Below are positions 16,197 through 25,958 of a DNA stretch of 64,000 bases, piece after piece (position 1 is the first letter of the stretch; each line of letters opens with the position of its first letter). Source of the DNA: an uncultured Gammaproteobacteria bacterium. GTDB taxonomy: Bacteria > Pseudomonadota > Gammaproteobacteria > UBA6429 > Thiohalophilaceae. A program made the translations under genes and the position numbers. The DNA lies in the NCBI GenBank assembly GCA_937967995.1, contig CALBTB010000009.1, positions 637,161 to 701,160 of the forward strand, written 5' to 3'. Below the pieces are notes generated by a model. The model made no database searches, was not told where the DNA came from, and was given only the letters and a program-made list of their open reading frames with translations.

Positions 16197-18689
16197 ATGC
16201 GCGGCGATGTTGCTACAGAAAGTAACCCAAAAAAACAACCTCAAAATTACGCAGATGCGCTTGCCCGCAGCAAGGCTGAATTCGAGGCTATGTTCAAGTC
16301 CATTCCGGATGCTGTGATATTTACCGACACTGATCGCCGCATTGTGATGTGCAACCCGGCAGTAAGTAAAATGTTTGGGTATAGCGATAATGAGCTAACC
16401 GGTAATACCACCGAAATGCTTTATGCTGATCCAGACGACTTCAAAGATCAGGGTCGTCGCCGTTATCGTACAGGCCCAGATGCCGAGAATACTCCCTACG
16501 AAATCAGGTACAAGCACAAGGATGGTCATTTCATCTGGACTGAAACTCTTGGTACGCAGGTCGTGGATACCAACGGTACTGTTATCGGTTTTATCGGTAT
16601 GTGCCGGGACATCAGCAAACGCAAACAGACTGAAAAAGCGCTAATAGAAAGCGAAACATACAACCGTATGTTGTTTGAACAGTCCCCCATTGGGCTTGCC
16701 CTGTGCCGATTGAATGGTGAACTGATTGATATAAATCCCACCTACGCCGAGATCATTGGATATAGCGTGGAAGAGACCTTAAAACTGAGCTATTGGGAAA
16801 TTACACCGGAAAAATACGCAGAGAAAGAACAATTCCAGTTACAGAGCCTGGAAAAGACTGGTCAATATGGACCGTATGAGAAAGAGTACATTCACAAAGA
16901 TGGACATCTCGTACCCGTGCGTCTCCATGGTTTACTCTTGGAGAAAGATGGGGAGCAATTGATCTGGTCCAGCGTAGAAGATATAACTGCTTACAAGCAA
17001 TCTGAACGGGCCCTGCTGGATGCAACAGACCTGAGAAATCGCTTCGGTCGAATTCTGGATAATTCCTCCAACGAAATCTATGTATTTGATGCTGAAACAC
17101 TTCACTTTACTCAGGTAAACAAAGGTGCCCGTCACAATCTCGGCTACACCATGCAGGAAATGACACAATTAACACCTGCAGATTTAAAACCCGAATACAG
17201 CCGGGATTCTTTTAATAATAAAATACAACCGTTATATAAAGGTGAACTGGAACAATTAGTTTTCCAGACCTGGCATCGCCGCAAAAACGGAACCACATAT
17301 CCGGTAGAAGTACGTTTGCAACTGTCTCATGAGGAGTCACCACCGGTATTTGTTGCCATTATCCTGGATATAAGTGAGCGCATACAAAATGAAAAAAAAT
17401 TACAGTATATGGCTCATCATGATGCCCTGACCAGGTTACCTAATCGCGTTCTGTTTAATGATCGTCTAAATCAGGCTCTGGCACACGCAAAAAGACATGA
17501 ACGTTCAGTGGCAGTTCTGTTTCTGGATCTGGATCGGTTCAAGATCATTAATGATACGCTTGGTCATGACGTTGGTGACCGTGCGCTGCAAGCACTATCA
17601 GATCGGTTGACGAGTTGCGTGCGCGAAGGTGATACAGTATCTCGCCTTGGTGGTGATGAATTTGCAATAGTACTTGAAGATATCTCCTCGGTGGACAATG
17701 TTGCAACTACAGCACGTAAGATACTTGATATCTTGTCACAACCATTCCCGCTTAATAATGAAGAGTTTATTATAACCACCAGCATTGGTATCAGCATGTA
17801 TCCTTCTGACGGTAAAGATTCTCAGAGCCTGCTCAAACATGCCGACATCGCGATGTACCGTGCCAAAGACGTCGGTCGAAATACCTATCAATTTTATTCA
17901 TCAGAGATGAGCACCAAGGCATTCGAACGCCTGAACCTGGAAACCAGTCTACGACATGCGCTGGAACGTGAGGAATTTACTCTCTACTACCAGCCTCAGA
18001 AAAACCAGGATAACGGAAAGATATTTGGCGTCGAAGCACTGCTTCGCTGGCAGCACCCTGAACTGGGGCTAATCTCACCTAACGATTTTGTCCCGTTGCT
18101 GGAGGAAACGGGTTTAATTCTTCCTGTGGGAGAATGGGTCATGCATACAGCCTGCTTGCAGGCCTATGAATGGAATAACAGTGGTCTTGGACCATTGCGC
18201 GTTTCCGTAAACATTTCAGGTCGCCAGATTTCCAACTCAAACTTTATAGCCACCATCAAACAAACTCTTGAGGATAGCAAACTTGACCCGGCACTCCTGG
18301 AACTCGAAATGACTGAAAGCATCCTGATTCAGAACATACAAACCACTGTCAAGACTCTGCAAGCTATAAGCGAGACGGGGGTCGGACTTGCCATAGATGA
18401 TTTCGGAACCGGCTATTCTTCTTTAAGCTATCTCAAACGTTTTCCTATCGACACACTAAAAATTGACCGTTCTTTTGTGCACGACCTCCCCCATGATCCC
18501 AATGATGCCACACTGGTCGAAGCCATAATTGCTATGGGACAGGCACTACATCTCAATGTCATCGCCGAAGGTGTAGAAACGCAACAACAAGTAGATTTTC
18601 TACAAAAGCATAATTGTGACAATATTCAGGGATACTTGATCAGTCGTCCATTGCCTGCACAAGAACTTACAACCCTGTTGCAAAAATAG
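16197..18689 (+). CDS. PAS-PAS-PAS-GGDEF-EAL cyclic-di-GMP protein
   Basis: 830 residues from the ATG at 16197 (AAGG upstream); an in-frame TTG at 16173 is less likely. Three PAS domains come first, each closing with a PAC-like end (GMCRDISKRKQTEKAL; WSSVEDITAYKQSERAL; AIILDISERIQNEKKL). The diguanylate cyclase domain follows with intact GGDEF (RLGGDEFAIVLED) and an RxxD inhibitory site (REGD) five residues before it. The EAL domain has GVEALLRWQ, ELEMTES, DDFGTGYSSL and KIDRSF, so catalytic residues look complete. It probably both makes and breaks cyclic di-GMP, according to PAS signals. No signal peptide or membrane segment, so cytoplasmic. It stands alone between repeats. Confidence 0.95.
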   Translation: MRGDVATESNPKKQPQNYADALARSKAEFEAMFKSIPDAVIFTDTDRRIVMCNPAVSKMFGYSDNELTGNTTEMLYADPDDFKDQGRRRYRTGPDAENTPYEIRYKHKDGHFIWTETLGTQVVDTNGTVIGFIGMCRDISKRKQTEKALIESETYNRMLFEQSPIGLALCRLNGELIDINPTYAEIIGYSVEETLKLSYWEITPEKYAEKEQFQLQSLEKTGQYGPYEKEYIHKDGHLVPVRLHGLLLEKDGEQLIWSSVEDITAYKQSERALLDATDLRNRFGRILDNSSNEIYVFDAETLHFTQVNKGARHNLGYTMQEMTQLTPADLKPEYSRDSFNNKIQPLYKGELEQLVFQTWHRRKNGTTYPVEVRLQLSHEESPPVFVAIILDISERIQNEKKLQYMAHHDALTRLPNRVLFNDRLNQALAHAKRHERSVAVLFLDLDRFKIINDTLGHDVGDRALQALSDRLTSCVREGDTVSRLGGDEFAIVLEDISSVDNVATTARKILDILSQPFPLNNEEFIITTSIGISMYPSDGKDSQSLLKHADIAMYRAKDVGRNTYQFYSSEMSTKAFERLNLETSLRHALEREEFTLYYQPQKNQDNGKIFGVEALLRWQHPELGLISPNDFVPLLEETGLILPVGEWVMHTACLQAYEWNNSGLGPLRVSVNISGRQISNSNFIATIKQTLEDSKLDPALLELEMTESILIQNIQTTVKTLQAISETGVGLAIDDFGTGYSSLSYLKRFPIDTLKIDRSFVHDLPHDPNDATLVEAIIAMGQALHLNVIAEGVETQQQVDFLQKHNCDNIQGYLISRPLPAQELTTLLQK

Positions 18690-18698
18690 ATTTTTATA

Positions 18699-18790
18699 TG
18701 GCATCCCCAAGGGTGCCGCTCTCGGCCGTCCATGGCCTCCGCGGCATTTGTACATCCTGTACATCAGTCGAACCCGATGCTCACGTTCGA
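18699..18790. repeat. Hairpin-rich intergenic repeat, copy 2
   Basis: A string of small interrupted palindromes: GGCA-T-CCC/GGG-TGCC, GGCC-GTCCAT-GGCC, TGTACA-TCC-TGTACA and TCGAAC/GTTCGA. The segment 18737-18766 repeats 15959-15988 with four mismatches. The first part (18699-18713) also matches the 3' end of the tRNA-Glu gene 150 bases away with one mismatch. No gene is supported here. Confidence 0.6.
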
Positions 18791-18813
18791 CATCCGATAA
18801 AAACCTTCAAACA

Positions 18814-18845
18814 TAAAAAAAGGCCCGTAAAGGGCCTTCTTTTAT
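18814..18845 (-). terminator. Terminator of tRNA-Glu, probably bidirectional
   Basis: Stem AAGGCCC (18820-18826) with GGGCCTT (18832-18838), five-base loop. On the minus strand it is followed by seven T, directly after the tRNA-Glu 3' end. On the plus strand a CTTTTATG tail follows, so it may also end the GGDEF-EAL transcript. Confidence 0.9.
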
Positions 18846-18848
18846 GTT

Positions 18849-18924
18849 TGGCGTCCCCAAGGGGAGTCGAACCCCTGTTACCGCCGTGAAAGGGCGGTGT
18901 CCTAGGCCTCTAGACGATGGGGAC
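18849..18924 (-). tRNA. tRNA-Glu (UUC)
   Basis: 76 bases including an encoded CCA. Acceptor GTCCCC pairs with GGGGAC, the anticodon loop is CTTTCAC within a CCGCC/GGCGG stem giving anticodon TTC, and the T-arm holds GGTTCGACTCC. Followed by a strong terminator. Confidence 0.97.
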
Positions 18925-18960
18925 GTTGTAAAACGTTTGCCTAGGTGTACAAAACTAACG

Positions 18961-19158
18961 CTATTGTTTGTCGCGCGGTGTGGACAGTAACGTCGTTACC
19001 GTACCCGTCAGCAACAGCACAAAGCCTACCGGTACCAGACCGATAAACAGTTTGGCATAGTCATCATGGTCCATGAACATGGCGCCAAAGCCGATGATCA
19101 GTCCCAGGGCAGTCAGTGCACCTCCAATATAGATGGTCACTCTACCAACCTGATGCAT
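18961..19158 (-). CDS. Small two-helix membrane protein
   Basis: 65 residues from ATG 19158, starting MHQVGRVTIYIGGALTALG, with GAGAGG upstream of the ATG. Two hydrophobic helices (about 7-27 and 38-56) and a short charged loop MDHDDYAK. The frame stays open upstream to 19341, but that extension reads through tRNA-Ala and is rejected. It lies between tRNA-Ala and tRNA-Glu, all on the minus strand. Function unknown. Confidence 0.72.
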   Translation of the reverse strand: MHQVGRVTIYIGGALTALGLIIGFGAMFMDHDDYAKLFIGLVPVGFVLLLTGTVTTLLSTPRDKQ

Positions 19159-19220
19159 GTGCCCTCTCCGGGGGCTGATATCGCCCTGCCGAAAATGTCG
19201 AACTCTGAAAAACAGAATTC

Positions 19221-19296
<76 letters not shown>

Positions 19297-19388
19297 AATT
19301 GGAAAGCCGCGCACTGTACTGAAATCGCGGCCTTGTGTCAATCACTCCATTGGATTCGGGTCAATTTTTTTTACTGCGAATCAATCAG

Positions 19389-21068
19389 TTAGCCATTTCC
19401 ACCGATCTTGGCCCAGGTATCGCGCAGGGTCACGGTGCGGTTGAACACGCGATGGCTGCTGGAGCTATCCAGATCGGCACAAAAGTAGCCTTCCCGCTCG
19501 AACTGATAGCCCACACCGGGCTCTGCCGATGCCAGGCTGGCCTCCAGCATGCAATTCTCGAGGGTCTGAAGTGAGTCAGGATTGAGCAATTCACGATAGT
19601 CCCGCTCCTTATGCGCGTCCGGCTGCGGCACGGAAAACAGGCGGTCGTATAGGCGCACGGTAGCCGGCACCGCATGGGCCGCGGAGACCCAGTGAATGAC
19701 ACCCTTCACCTTGCGCCCTTCCGGGTTCTTGCCCAGGGTGTTTTCATCATAACTGCAATGCAGCTCGGTGATATTGCCCTGTGCATCCTTGATAATCTCA
19801 TCGCAGCGAATCACGTAGGCATTGCGCAGGCGCACTTCCCCACCGGGAATCAGCCGTTTGTATTTCTTTGGTGGCACTTCTTCAAAGTCACTGCGATCGA
19901 TATATAACTCACGCGCAAACGGAATCTGGCGTGTACCCATTTCCGGTTTTTGTGGGTGATTGGGTGCCTCCAGTTGTTCGGTTTTGTCGGCCGGGTAATT
20001 GCTCAGGATGACCTTTAGCGGTTTGAGTACGGCCATGCGACGCGGTGCATGTTCGTTGAGGTCTTCACGTATACAGTCTTCCAGTACACCCATTTCGATA
20101 ATGTTATCCGACTTGGTGACACCAATACGCCGGGCAAACTCACGGATCGAGGCGGGTGTAAAACCGCGCCGGCGCAATCCGGCGATGGTCGGCATGCGCG
20201 GGTCATCCCACGCGGCAACATGTTTTTCTTTTACCAGCTCGGTAAGCTTGCGCTTGCTCATCACCGTGTATTCGAGATTCAGGCGCGAAAATTCGATCTG
20301 CTGTGGATGACACGGCACATCCAGCTGATCCAGAAACCAGTCATACAATGGACGGTGATCTTCAAACTCCAGCGTACACAGTGAGTGGGTGATACCTTCC
20401 AGTGCATCGGAAATACAATGCGTGTAATCGTACATGGGATAAATCGACCACTTGTCGCCGGTCTGGTGATGCATGGCACCGCGCCGAATACGATAGATGG
20501 TTGGATCGCGTAAATTGATATTCGGCGAGGCCATGTCGATTTTGGCACGTAATACCCGGCTGCCATCTTCAAACTCGCCGCTTTTCATGCGCGCAAACAG
20601 ATCCAGGTTTTCTTCGACGCTGCGATCCCGGTACGGACTGTTTTTACCCGGCTCCTTCAACGTGCCACGATACTGGCGAATCTCTTCCGCACTTAAATCA
20701 TCGACGTAAGCCTTACCCTGCTTGATCAGATCCACCGCGTATAAATACAGCTTGTCAAAATAATCCGAGGCGTAAAACTGACTGGCCCATTTGTAACCGA
20801 GCCACTGCACATCCGCCTTGATGGCCTCGACATATTCGATGTCTTCCTTGCTGGGATTGGTGTCATCAAAACGCAGGTTGCAGGTGCCGTTGTAATCTTC
20901 GGCAATGCCAAAATTCAGGCAAATGGACTTGGCATGGCCGATATGTAAATAGCCATTGGGTTCCGGCGGAAACCGTGTTGCCACCTTGCCGTCGTTTTTA
21001 CCCGCCGCCAGGTCCTTGTCGATAATCTGGCGAATAAAGTTCGCCGGCGTTTTTACATCGTCGTTCAT
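19389..21068 (-). CDS. glnS: Glutaminyl-tRNA synthetase
   Basis: 559 residues, normal for GlnRS. Class I signature HIGH in NGYLHIGHAKSICLNFG and the KMSKS-like VMSKRKL. GlnRS-specific VRFPPEPNGY-type start, FDDTNPSKED and RGFTPASIREFARRIGV. The C-terminal beta-barrel anticodon-binding domain is present (GGEVRLRNAYVIRCDEI). It charges tRNA-Gln with glutamine. Its ATG overlaps the gltX stop by 4 bases, so it is translated after gltX; tRNA-Ala follows 92 bases downstream. Confidence 0.98.
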   Translation of the reverse strand: MNDDVKTPANFIRQIIDKDLAAGKNDGKVATRFPPEPNGYLHIGHAKSICLNFGIAEDYNGTCNLRFDDTNPSKEDIEYVEAIKADVQWLGYKWASQFYASDYFDKLYLYAVDLIKQGKAYVDDLSAEEIRQYRGTLKEPGKNSPYRDRSVEENLDLFARMKSGEFEDGSRVLRAKIDMASPNINLRDPTIYRIRRGAMHHQTGDKWSIYPMYDYTHCISDALEGITHSLCTLEFEDHRPLYDWFLDQLDVPCHPQQIEFSRLNLEYTVMSKRKLTELVKEKHVAAWDDPRMPTIAGLRRRGFTPASIREFARRIGVTKSDNIIEMGVLEDCIREDLNEHAPRRMAVLKPLKVILSNYPADKTEQLEAPNHPQKPEMGTRQIPFARELYIDRSDFEEVPPKKYKRLIPGGEVRLRNAYVIRCDEIIKDAQGNITELHCSYDENTLGKNPEGRKVKGVIHWVSAAHAVPATVRLYDRLFSVPQPDAHKERDYRELLNPDSLQTLENCMLEASLASAEPGVGYQFEREGYFCADLDSSSSHRVFNRTVTLRDTWAKIGGNG

Positions 21069-22471
21069 GAATTTATATATTCCAGTGCCATGTCGATGCG
21101 TATCAGGGTACGCGCCTTGCCCAGTAAATAAATCGTCAGGTCCAGTGACGGCGACGGTGTTCCACCGGTCACGGCAAGACGTAACGGCATACCGACTTTA
21201 CCCATCTTGAGTGCCAGTTCTTCTGCCGTTCCATGAATAATCGCGTGAATCGTTTCCTGATCCCAGTCTGCGTCTGCCAGATCAAACAGTTTCTGTTTGA
21301 TTTTTTCCAGTGGTGCGGCCGCTTCCGGTTTGAGCTGTTTTTTTGCCAGCTTTTCGTCATAGGCGGAAAAATCTTTATAAAAGAAGGCGCAGATGTCCGC
21401 CAGTTCTTTTAAGGTCTGGGCACGCTCGCGTTGTGCCTTGATTACTTCGAGAATATCCGGTCCCTGACTTGGATCAATATCCAGCCTGCCCAGATGATAG
21501 CTTAAATGGTGCGCGATATGGGCCGGGTCGGATTCCTTTAGATATTGCTGGTTCAGCCACAACAACTTGCTCGGATTGATGCTCGAGGCGGAATGATTGA
21601 CGTTCTTGATATCAAACAGCGTGAGTAATTCATCCAGTGAAAAGATTTCCTGATCGCCGTGTGACCAGCCAAGCCGCGCCAGGTAATTGATCAGTGCTTC
21701 AGGCAGAAACCCCTGTTCACGGTACTGAATCACGCTGACGGACTCACCATGCACACGTTTGGACAGTTTGGCCCCGTCTTCTGCCAGGATCATGGGAACA
21801 TGGGCATACACCGGAACCGGTGCATTCATGGCAGTCAAAATATTGATCTGGCGCGGTGTGTTATTGAGATGATCATCACCACGAATGACATGGGTGATAT
21901 TCATGTCCATGTCATCCACCACCACGGTTAAATTGTAAGTCGGTGAACCGTCCGTGCGCTGAATAATCAGATCATCCAGTTCCGCATTCTGAATCACGAC
22001 ACGACCGCGAATCAAATCATCGATCACAACCTGACCATCGAGTGGATTTTTAAACCGAATCACGTGCGGTTCATCGGCGCTGATATCCTTATTCCGACAG
22101 CAACCATCGTAGCGCGGCTTTTGTTTGTTCGCCATCTGTTGCTCACGTAATGTATCGAGTCGTTCACGACTGCAGTTACAGCGGTAAGCATGCCCCTGTT
22201 GCATCAGGGTGTTAATTACTTCTTTATAGCGATCAAAACGGTGTGTCTGGTAAAACGGCCCTTCATCGTAATCCAGACCCAGCCAGGTCATGCCTTCCAG
22301 GATCGCATTCACCGATTCCTGCGTCGAACGCTCCAGGTCCGTATCTTCAATACGTAAAACAAACTGGCCACCGTGCTTGCGCGCATACAGCCAGGAAAAC
22401 AGTGCCGTACGGGCACCGCCGATATGCAGATAGCCGGTCGGGCTGGGTGCAAAACGGGTACGAACACTCAT
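21065..22471 (-). CDS. gltX: Glutamyl-tRNA synthetase
   Basis: 468 residues from the ATG at 22471; a TTG at 22477, two codons earlier, is the alternative, with AGAGG upstream of both. HIGH-type motif FAPSPTGYLHIGGARTALF, KMSKS-like KLSKRHG-type sequence (AKLSKRVHGESV), and FRNEDTD-type LRIEDTDLERST. The zinc-binding region CNCSRERL...CCRNK resembles the Cys cluster of bacterial GluRS. It charges tRNA-Glu. Since GlnRS is also encoded, this GluRS is probably discriminating. Confidence 0.97.
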   Translation of the reverse strand: MSVRTRFAPSPTGYLHIGGARTALFSWLYARKHGGQFVLRIEDTDLERSTQESVNAILEGMTWLGLDYDEGPFYQTHRFDRYKEVINTLMQQGHAYRCNCSRERLDTLREQQMANKQKPRYDGCCRNKDISADEPHVIRFKNPLDGQVVIDDLIRGRVVIQNAELDDLIIQRTDGSPTYNLTVVVDDMDMNITHVIRGDDHLNNTPRQINILTAMNAPVPVYAHVPMILAEDGAKLSKRVHGESVSVIQYREQGFLPEALINYLARLGWSHGDQEIFSLDELLTLFDIKNVNHSASSINPSKLLWLNQQYLKESDPAHIAHHLSYHLGRLDIDPSQGPDILEVIKAQRERAQTLKELADICAFFYKDFSAYDEKLAKKQLKPEAAAPLEKIKQKLFDLADADWDQETIHAIIHGTAEELALKMGKVGMPLRLAVTGGTPSPSLDLTIYLLGKARTLIRIDMALEYINS

Positions 22472-22594
22472 ACGCAACTGACCTCTGATTTAAACCACAC
22501 GGACACAGAGCTAATTGATGTTGTAAACGCGTGGCTTTGTAAATTTAATCGACTCACAATTACGTCTCACAAATAAAGTAATTTCAAATATCAA

Positions 22595-24553
22595 TCAGGA
22601 CTGCTTTTGTTCGATAAACGCGGCCAGCTCGGCAATCGTCTGGTGTTCAAACATATCCGTTACATCCACAATGCCAGGGTAGATTTCATCGATTTCCTGA
22701 TGAATTTCCGTCAGGCTCAATGAACTGATACCGGTTTCGAAAAAGTTATCATCAATGTCGACCTGTTTGTCTTTAATGACATTGTCGAACAGCTGCTTGA
22801 TGCGAAACTGGGTATCGGTCAGGTCACCCTGATGTTGTGCATGTGCCGCCTGGATGTGTTGTTCGATCTCTGCCAGCACCGCATCATACTCACCATTTAT
22901 ATAGGCATCACCCAGCAATCGACGCTGCAGTTTACCACTGGTGGTCTTGGGAATCCGTTGTACCGGAATCACATGCGCCACCTCCAGGCCGGTCTGTTCA
23001 TTAATGTGCCGTGTCACGTCACGCACGATACCGATAAAATCTTTAATGTCACCACGAAACAGGATAAACACCAGCAATGTATCGGCATCCGAATTGGGCT
23101 GACGAACACCGTAAGCCACGACTTTACCCAGCTCCAGTTCCTGCAGTTGCAGCGCGACAGCTTCAATGTCGTGCGGATAATAATTCAGGCCATTGGAAAA
23201 AATGATATCTTTTTCACGACCGGTTATGACCAGTTCATTCTCGTCGTTTAGAAAACCAAGGTCGCCGGTGTTTAACCAGCCATCACCGGTCAACGCAACT
23301 TTGTTGGCCTCATCGTCGAGATAATACCCTTCTGTCACTGACGGCCCCTTGATCTGCACCAGGCCGATGTGATTTGGCGGCAGGCTGGCATTCATCTCGT
23401 CGGTAATCTTGATTTGCATGTCTTTTACCGCCGGGCCTTCAACAGCAAAGCCAACCGCGTCGGGATGATCTGCATCGACAAGACGTACTGCATCGCCCAT
23501 TAACATGGCATGGCGATCAACATACGTGGCGCGGTAGGGTTCGCCCTGCTTTGGAAACGCCACCGCCAGCGTGGCTTCAGCCAGGCCATACACAGTAAAC
23601 ATGGCTTCGCGCGGTAATCCACAGGGTGCCAATGTCGAAATAAACTGCTCACACAGATCCACCGAAATCGGCTCTGCGCCATTATAAATAACGCGCACAT
23701 GCGACAGGTCAATGCTATCCAGTGGTTTGTTCTTTAACGCCTTGAGATAATGCTTGTAACCAAAGTTCGGCGAACAGGTTACGGTGGCTTTCATTTCACT
23801 GACCTTTTCCATCCACAGTAACGGTCGACGACTGAACAGATCGGTCGGCATCAGGCATTGCGACATGCCCACCGCAATCATGTTGAGGTGAAAACCCAGC
23901 AGACCCATGTCATGTGTCAGCGGCATCCAGCTCAGGCTGATGTCATTTGGCGTGTAATTGGCCCCGACCGCAATGGCGTTGAGATTGGTGAGAATATTTT
24001 TATGCGTCAGCACCACACCTTTGGGCTCACTGGTGGAACCGGAGGAAAACTGAATAAAGGCCGTATCCGATGCTTGTGGTGTGTGTGGCTGACCACGCTG
24101 ATCGTGATCGTCCATCAGGTCGGCAATCAGGGTTTTGCTTTTGACCACCTGCAGCGATTCATGTAGATGAGTATGTTCGGCAAACTTTGACAGGCGATCC
24201 AGTGTGTCCTGGCTGGTAAACAAATACGGGCGTTCGAGCTTGTTAAAAATGCGAAACAGCTTACCGCGATGCTCGTCACTGATACCGACTGCAACCGGCA
24301 CCGGCACGATGCCACCCAATAAGCAGGCCCAGAAGACTTCCACAAAAGTCTGGTTGTCTTTATGCAGAATGATCAACTGATCACCGGGCGACAGGCCGGC
24401 TTCCTGCAGATCAAACAACAGCATGGCTGCCCTGTCCGCCAGTTGCGCATAACTCAGTTGACGGTGATTCTGTTTCCCCTCGATAAAGGTGACCCAGCGA
24501 TCACTGTCCGTCTGCGCCAGTAGCGCTGCATTGAGTGTCTGGTGTTCGATCAT
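22595..24553 (-). CDS. Fatty acyl-AMP ligase fused to acyl carrier domain
   Basis: 652 residues. The adenylation domain covers about 10-560: SGSTSEPKG at 171-179, YGLAEATLAVAFP, LNTGDLGFL, GREKDIIFSNGLNYYPHDIE and PKTTSGKLQRR, the last with the Lys used for catalysis. The C-terminal 75 residues form an acyl carrier domain with DDNFFETGISSLSL, Ser611 being the likely phosphopantetheine site. Such FAAL proteins activate a fatty acid as acyl-AMP and load it on the carrier rather than CoA. The gene starts 3 bases after the P450 stop, so a P450 probably oxidises the loaded or free acyl chain. The product is unknown. Confidence 0.92.
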   Translation of the reverse strand: MIEHQTLNAALLAQTDSDRWVTFIEGKQNHRQLSYAQLADRAAMLLFDLQEAGLSPGDQLIILHKDNQTFVEVFWACLLGGIVPVPVAVGISDEHRGKLFRIFNKLERPYLFTSQDTLDRLSKFAEHTHLHESLQVVKSKTLIADLMDDHDQRGQPHTPQASDTAFIQFSSGSTSEPKGVVLTHKNILTNLNAIAVGANYTPNDISLSWMPLTHDMGLLGFHLNMIAVGMSQCLMPTDLFSRRPLLWMEKVSEMKATVTCSPNFGYKHYLKALKNKPLDSIDLSHVRVIYNGAEPISVDLCEQFISTLAPCGLPREAMFTVYGLAEATLAVAFPKQGEPYRATYVDRHAMLMGDAVRLVDADHPDAVGFAVEGPAVKDMQIKITDEMNASLPPNHIGLVQIKGPSVTEGYYLDDEANKVALTGDGWLNTGDLGFLNDENELVITGREKDIIFSNGLNYYPHDIEAVALQLQELELGKVVAYGVRQPNSDADTLLVFILFRGDIKDFIGIVRDVTRHINEQTGLEVAHVIPVQRIPKTTSGKLQRRLLGDAYINGEYDAVLAEIEQHIQAAHAQHQGDLTDTQFRIKQLFDNVIKDKQVDIDDNFFETGISSLSLTEIHQEIDEIYPGIVDVTDMFEHQTIAELAAFIEQKQS

Positions 24554-24556
24554 GGT

Positions 24557-25864
24557 TTAATCACGTATCTGCAATTGCATATTGATTGGATGTCGTGTCC
24601 GTAAATTGATTTCGGGCGCCAATTCTACCGGATGGTCAGCCACATGTGTCATTTTAAAATGCCGGCACATCAGGCCAAAGTGAATCTGGGTTTCAACGAT
24701 GCCGAAGAAATCGCCGATGCAACGCCGTGGCCCGGCTGAAAAGGGAATATAGGCCTGTTTGTGCCGTTGCTTTACCGCTTCGGGAGTAAAACGCTGCGGA
24801 TCAAACTTTTCCGGCTCCGGCCAGATATCCTCACGGCGATGCAGGTAATACGGTGAGATAAAAATATCCATGCCGGGCGTTACATCATATTCACCCAGCT
24901 TGTCCGGTTTGATCGCCTTTCGCGTATACAGCCAGACCGGCGGATATAATCGCAGCACTTCTTCGACGACCTGCCGTGTATAGGCCAGTTGGTCAATATG
25001 TTCGAATCCCGGCACCTGTTCATAGCTCGCTGCGTCGACCTCGGCGTGTAACCGTGCTTCCACTTCCGGGTGTTGCGACAGGCGATACCAGACCCAGTTC
25101 ATGGTGGTGGCACTGGTTTCTGAACCGGCTACAATCAGGGTCATGATTTCATCAATCATCTCCTTGTCGGTCATCGGTTCACCACTGTCCTTGTCCCGCG
25201 CCTGAATGAAGACATTCAGAAAATCATCCAGTGTATTCGCCGGCTGTTTACGCCGCTGTGCAATAATGTCGCCCACCAGTTGGGTCAGGGCGCGGAATTT
25301 CACTGCCAGCTTCAGGTCCCGGGCAGATGTATCGGTCAGAATCGCAAACGGATTATGGCCGGCATCGGCCAGCACGCGATCCATGTCCTCACTAAACAAC
25401 GCACGCAGAATAATATTCAGTGCCAGTTCGTTGGTCACATCCGTGATATTGATGACGGCCTGCTGTCTGGCCAGGTTATGCCACTTCTCCAGTAATTGCA
25501 GGTTGAGCTGTTTCATCTGGCCGGCCAGTCGCGCGATCATGTCACGGCTAAATGCCGGTTGAATCATGCGCCGTTGTTTACGCCAGAAGGGTCCGTCACT
25601 GGTAATGATGCCGTTACCCAGCAACATCTTGACGCGCTCAAAGCCCACGCCTTTTTGATAGGCCTCGTGGTTACTGACCAGAATGCGCTTCAGGTAGTCC
25701 GGGTGGTTGACGAACAGTGCCGGTTCCTTGCGTTTGACCGGCTGCAGTGAAAACATCTCTGGCCAGGTTTTTACCCAGGGTTGCAGGTCGTGAAAACTCT
25801 CTGCGGTAGTATTCAGATCGTAAGGGGTGTCCGGGCCGGGAGGTAAATAAGGTGCTGTGCTCAT
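24557..25864 (-). CDS. Cytochrome P450
   Basis: 435 residues from ATG 25864 (MSTAPYLPPGPDTPYDL). A longer open frame reaches 26095, but that part overlaps the divergent acyltransferase and is not used. All P450 landmarks are visible: I-helix LIVAGSETSATT, ExxR in VVEEVLRLYPP, PERF-like FDPQRFTPE, and haem loop FSAGPRRCIG with axial Cys at about 382. The sequence resembles class E P450s of the CYP102/CYP4 type that hydroxylate fatty acids. No membrane anchor. Cotranscribed with the FAAL-ACP gene; redox partners are not nearby. Confidence 0.95.
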   Translation of the reverse strand: MSTAPYLPPGPDTPYDLNTTAESFHDLQPWVKTWPEMFSLQPVKRKEPALFVNHPDYLKRILVSNHEAYQKGVGFERVKMLLGNGIITSDGPFWRKQRRMIQPAFSRDMIARLAGQMKQLNLQLLEKWHNLARQQAVINITDVTNELALNIILRALFSEDMDRVLADAGHNPFAILTDTSARDLKLAVKFRALTQLVGDIIAQRRKQPANTLDDFLNVFIQARDKDSGEPMTDKEMIDEIMTLIVAGSETSATTMNWVWYRLSQHPEVEARLHAEVDAASYEQVPGFEHIDQLAYTRQVVEEVLRLYPPVWLYTRKAIKPDKLGEYDVTPGMDIFISPYYLHRREDIWPEPEKFDPQRFTPEAVKQRHKQAYIPFSAGPRRCIGDFFGIVETQIHFGLMCRHFKMTHVADHPVELAPEINLRTRHPINMQLQIRD

Positions 25865-25958
25865 AAAATATCTCAAATCGTCGCAAAGTGTACTACAGCC
25901 CGGCTGGCATGATAAAGTATTCTTATTATATACGTAGTAACAGGGAACCAAGACAGCC

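Noticed and set aside
18698..18889. 63-codon open frame after the GGDEF-EAL gene
   Set aside because: It runs through the hairpin repeat, the terminator and into tRNA-Glu; its end is the usual tRNA-shadow peptide.
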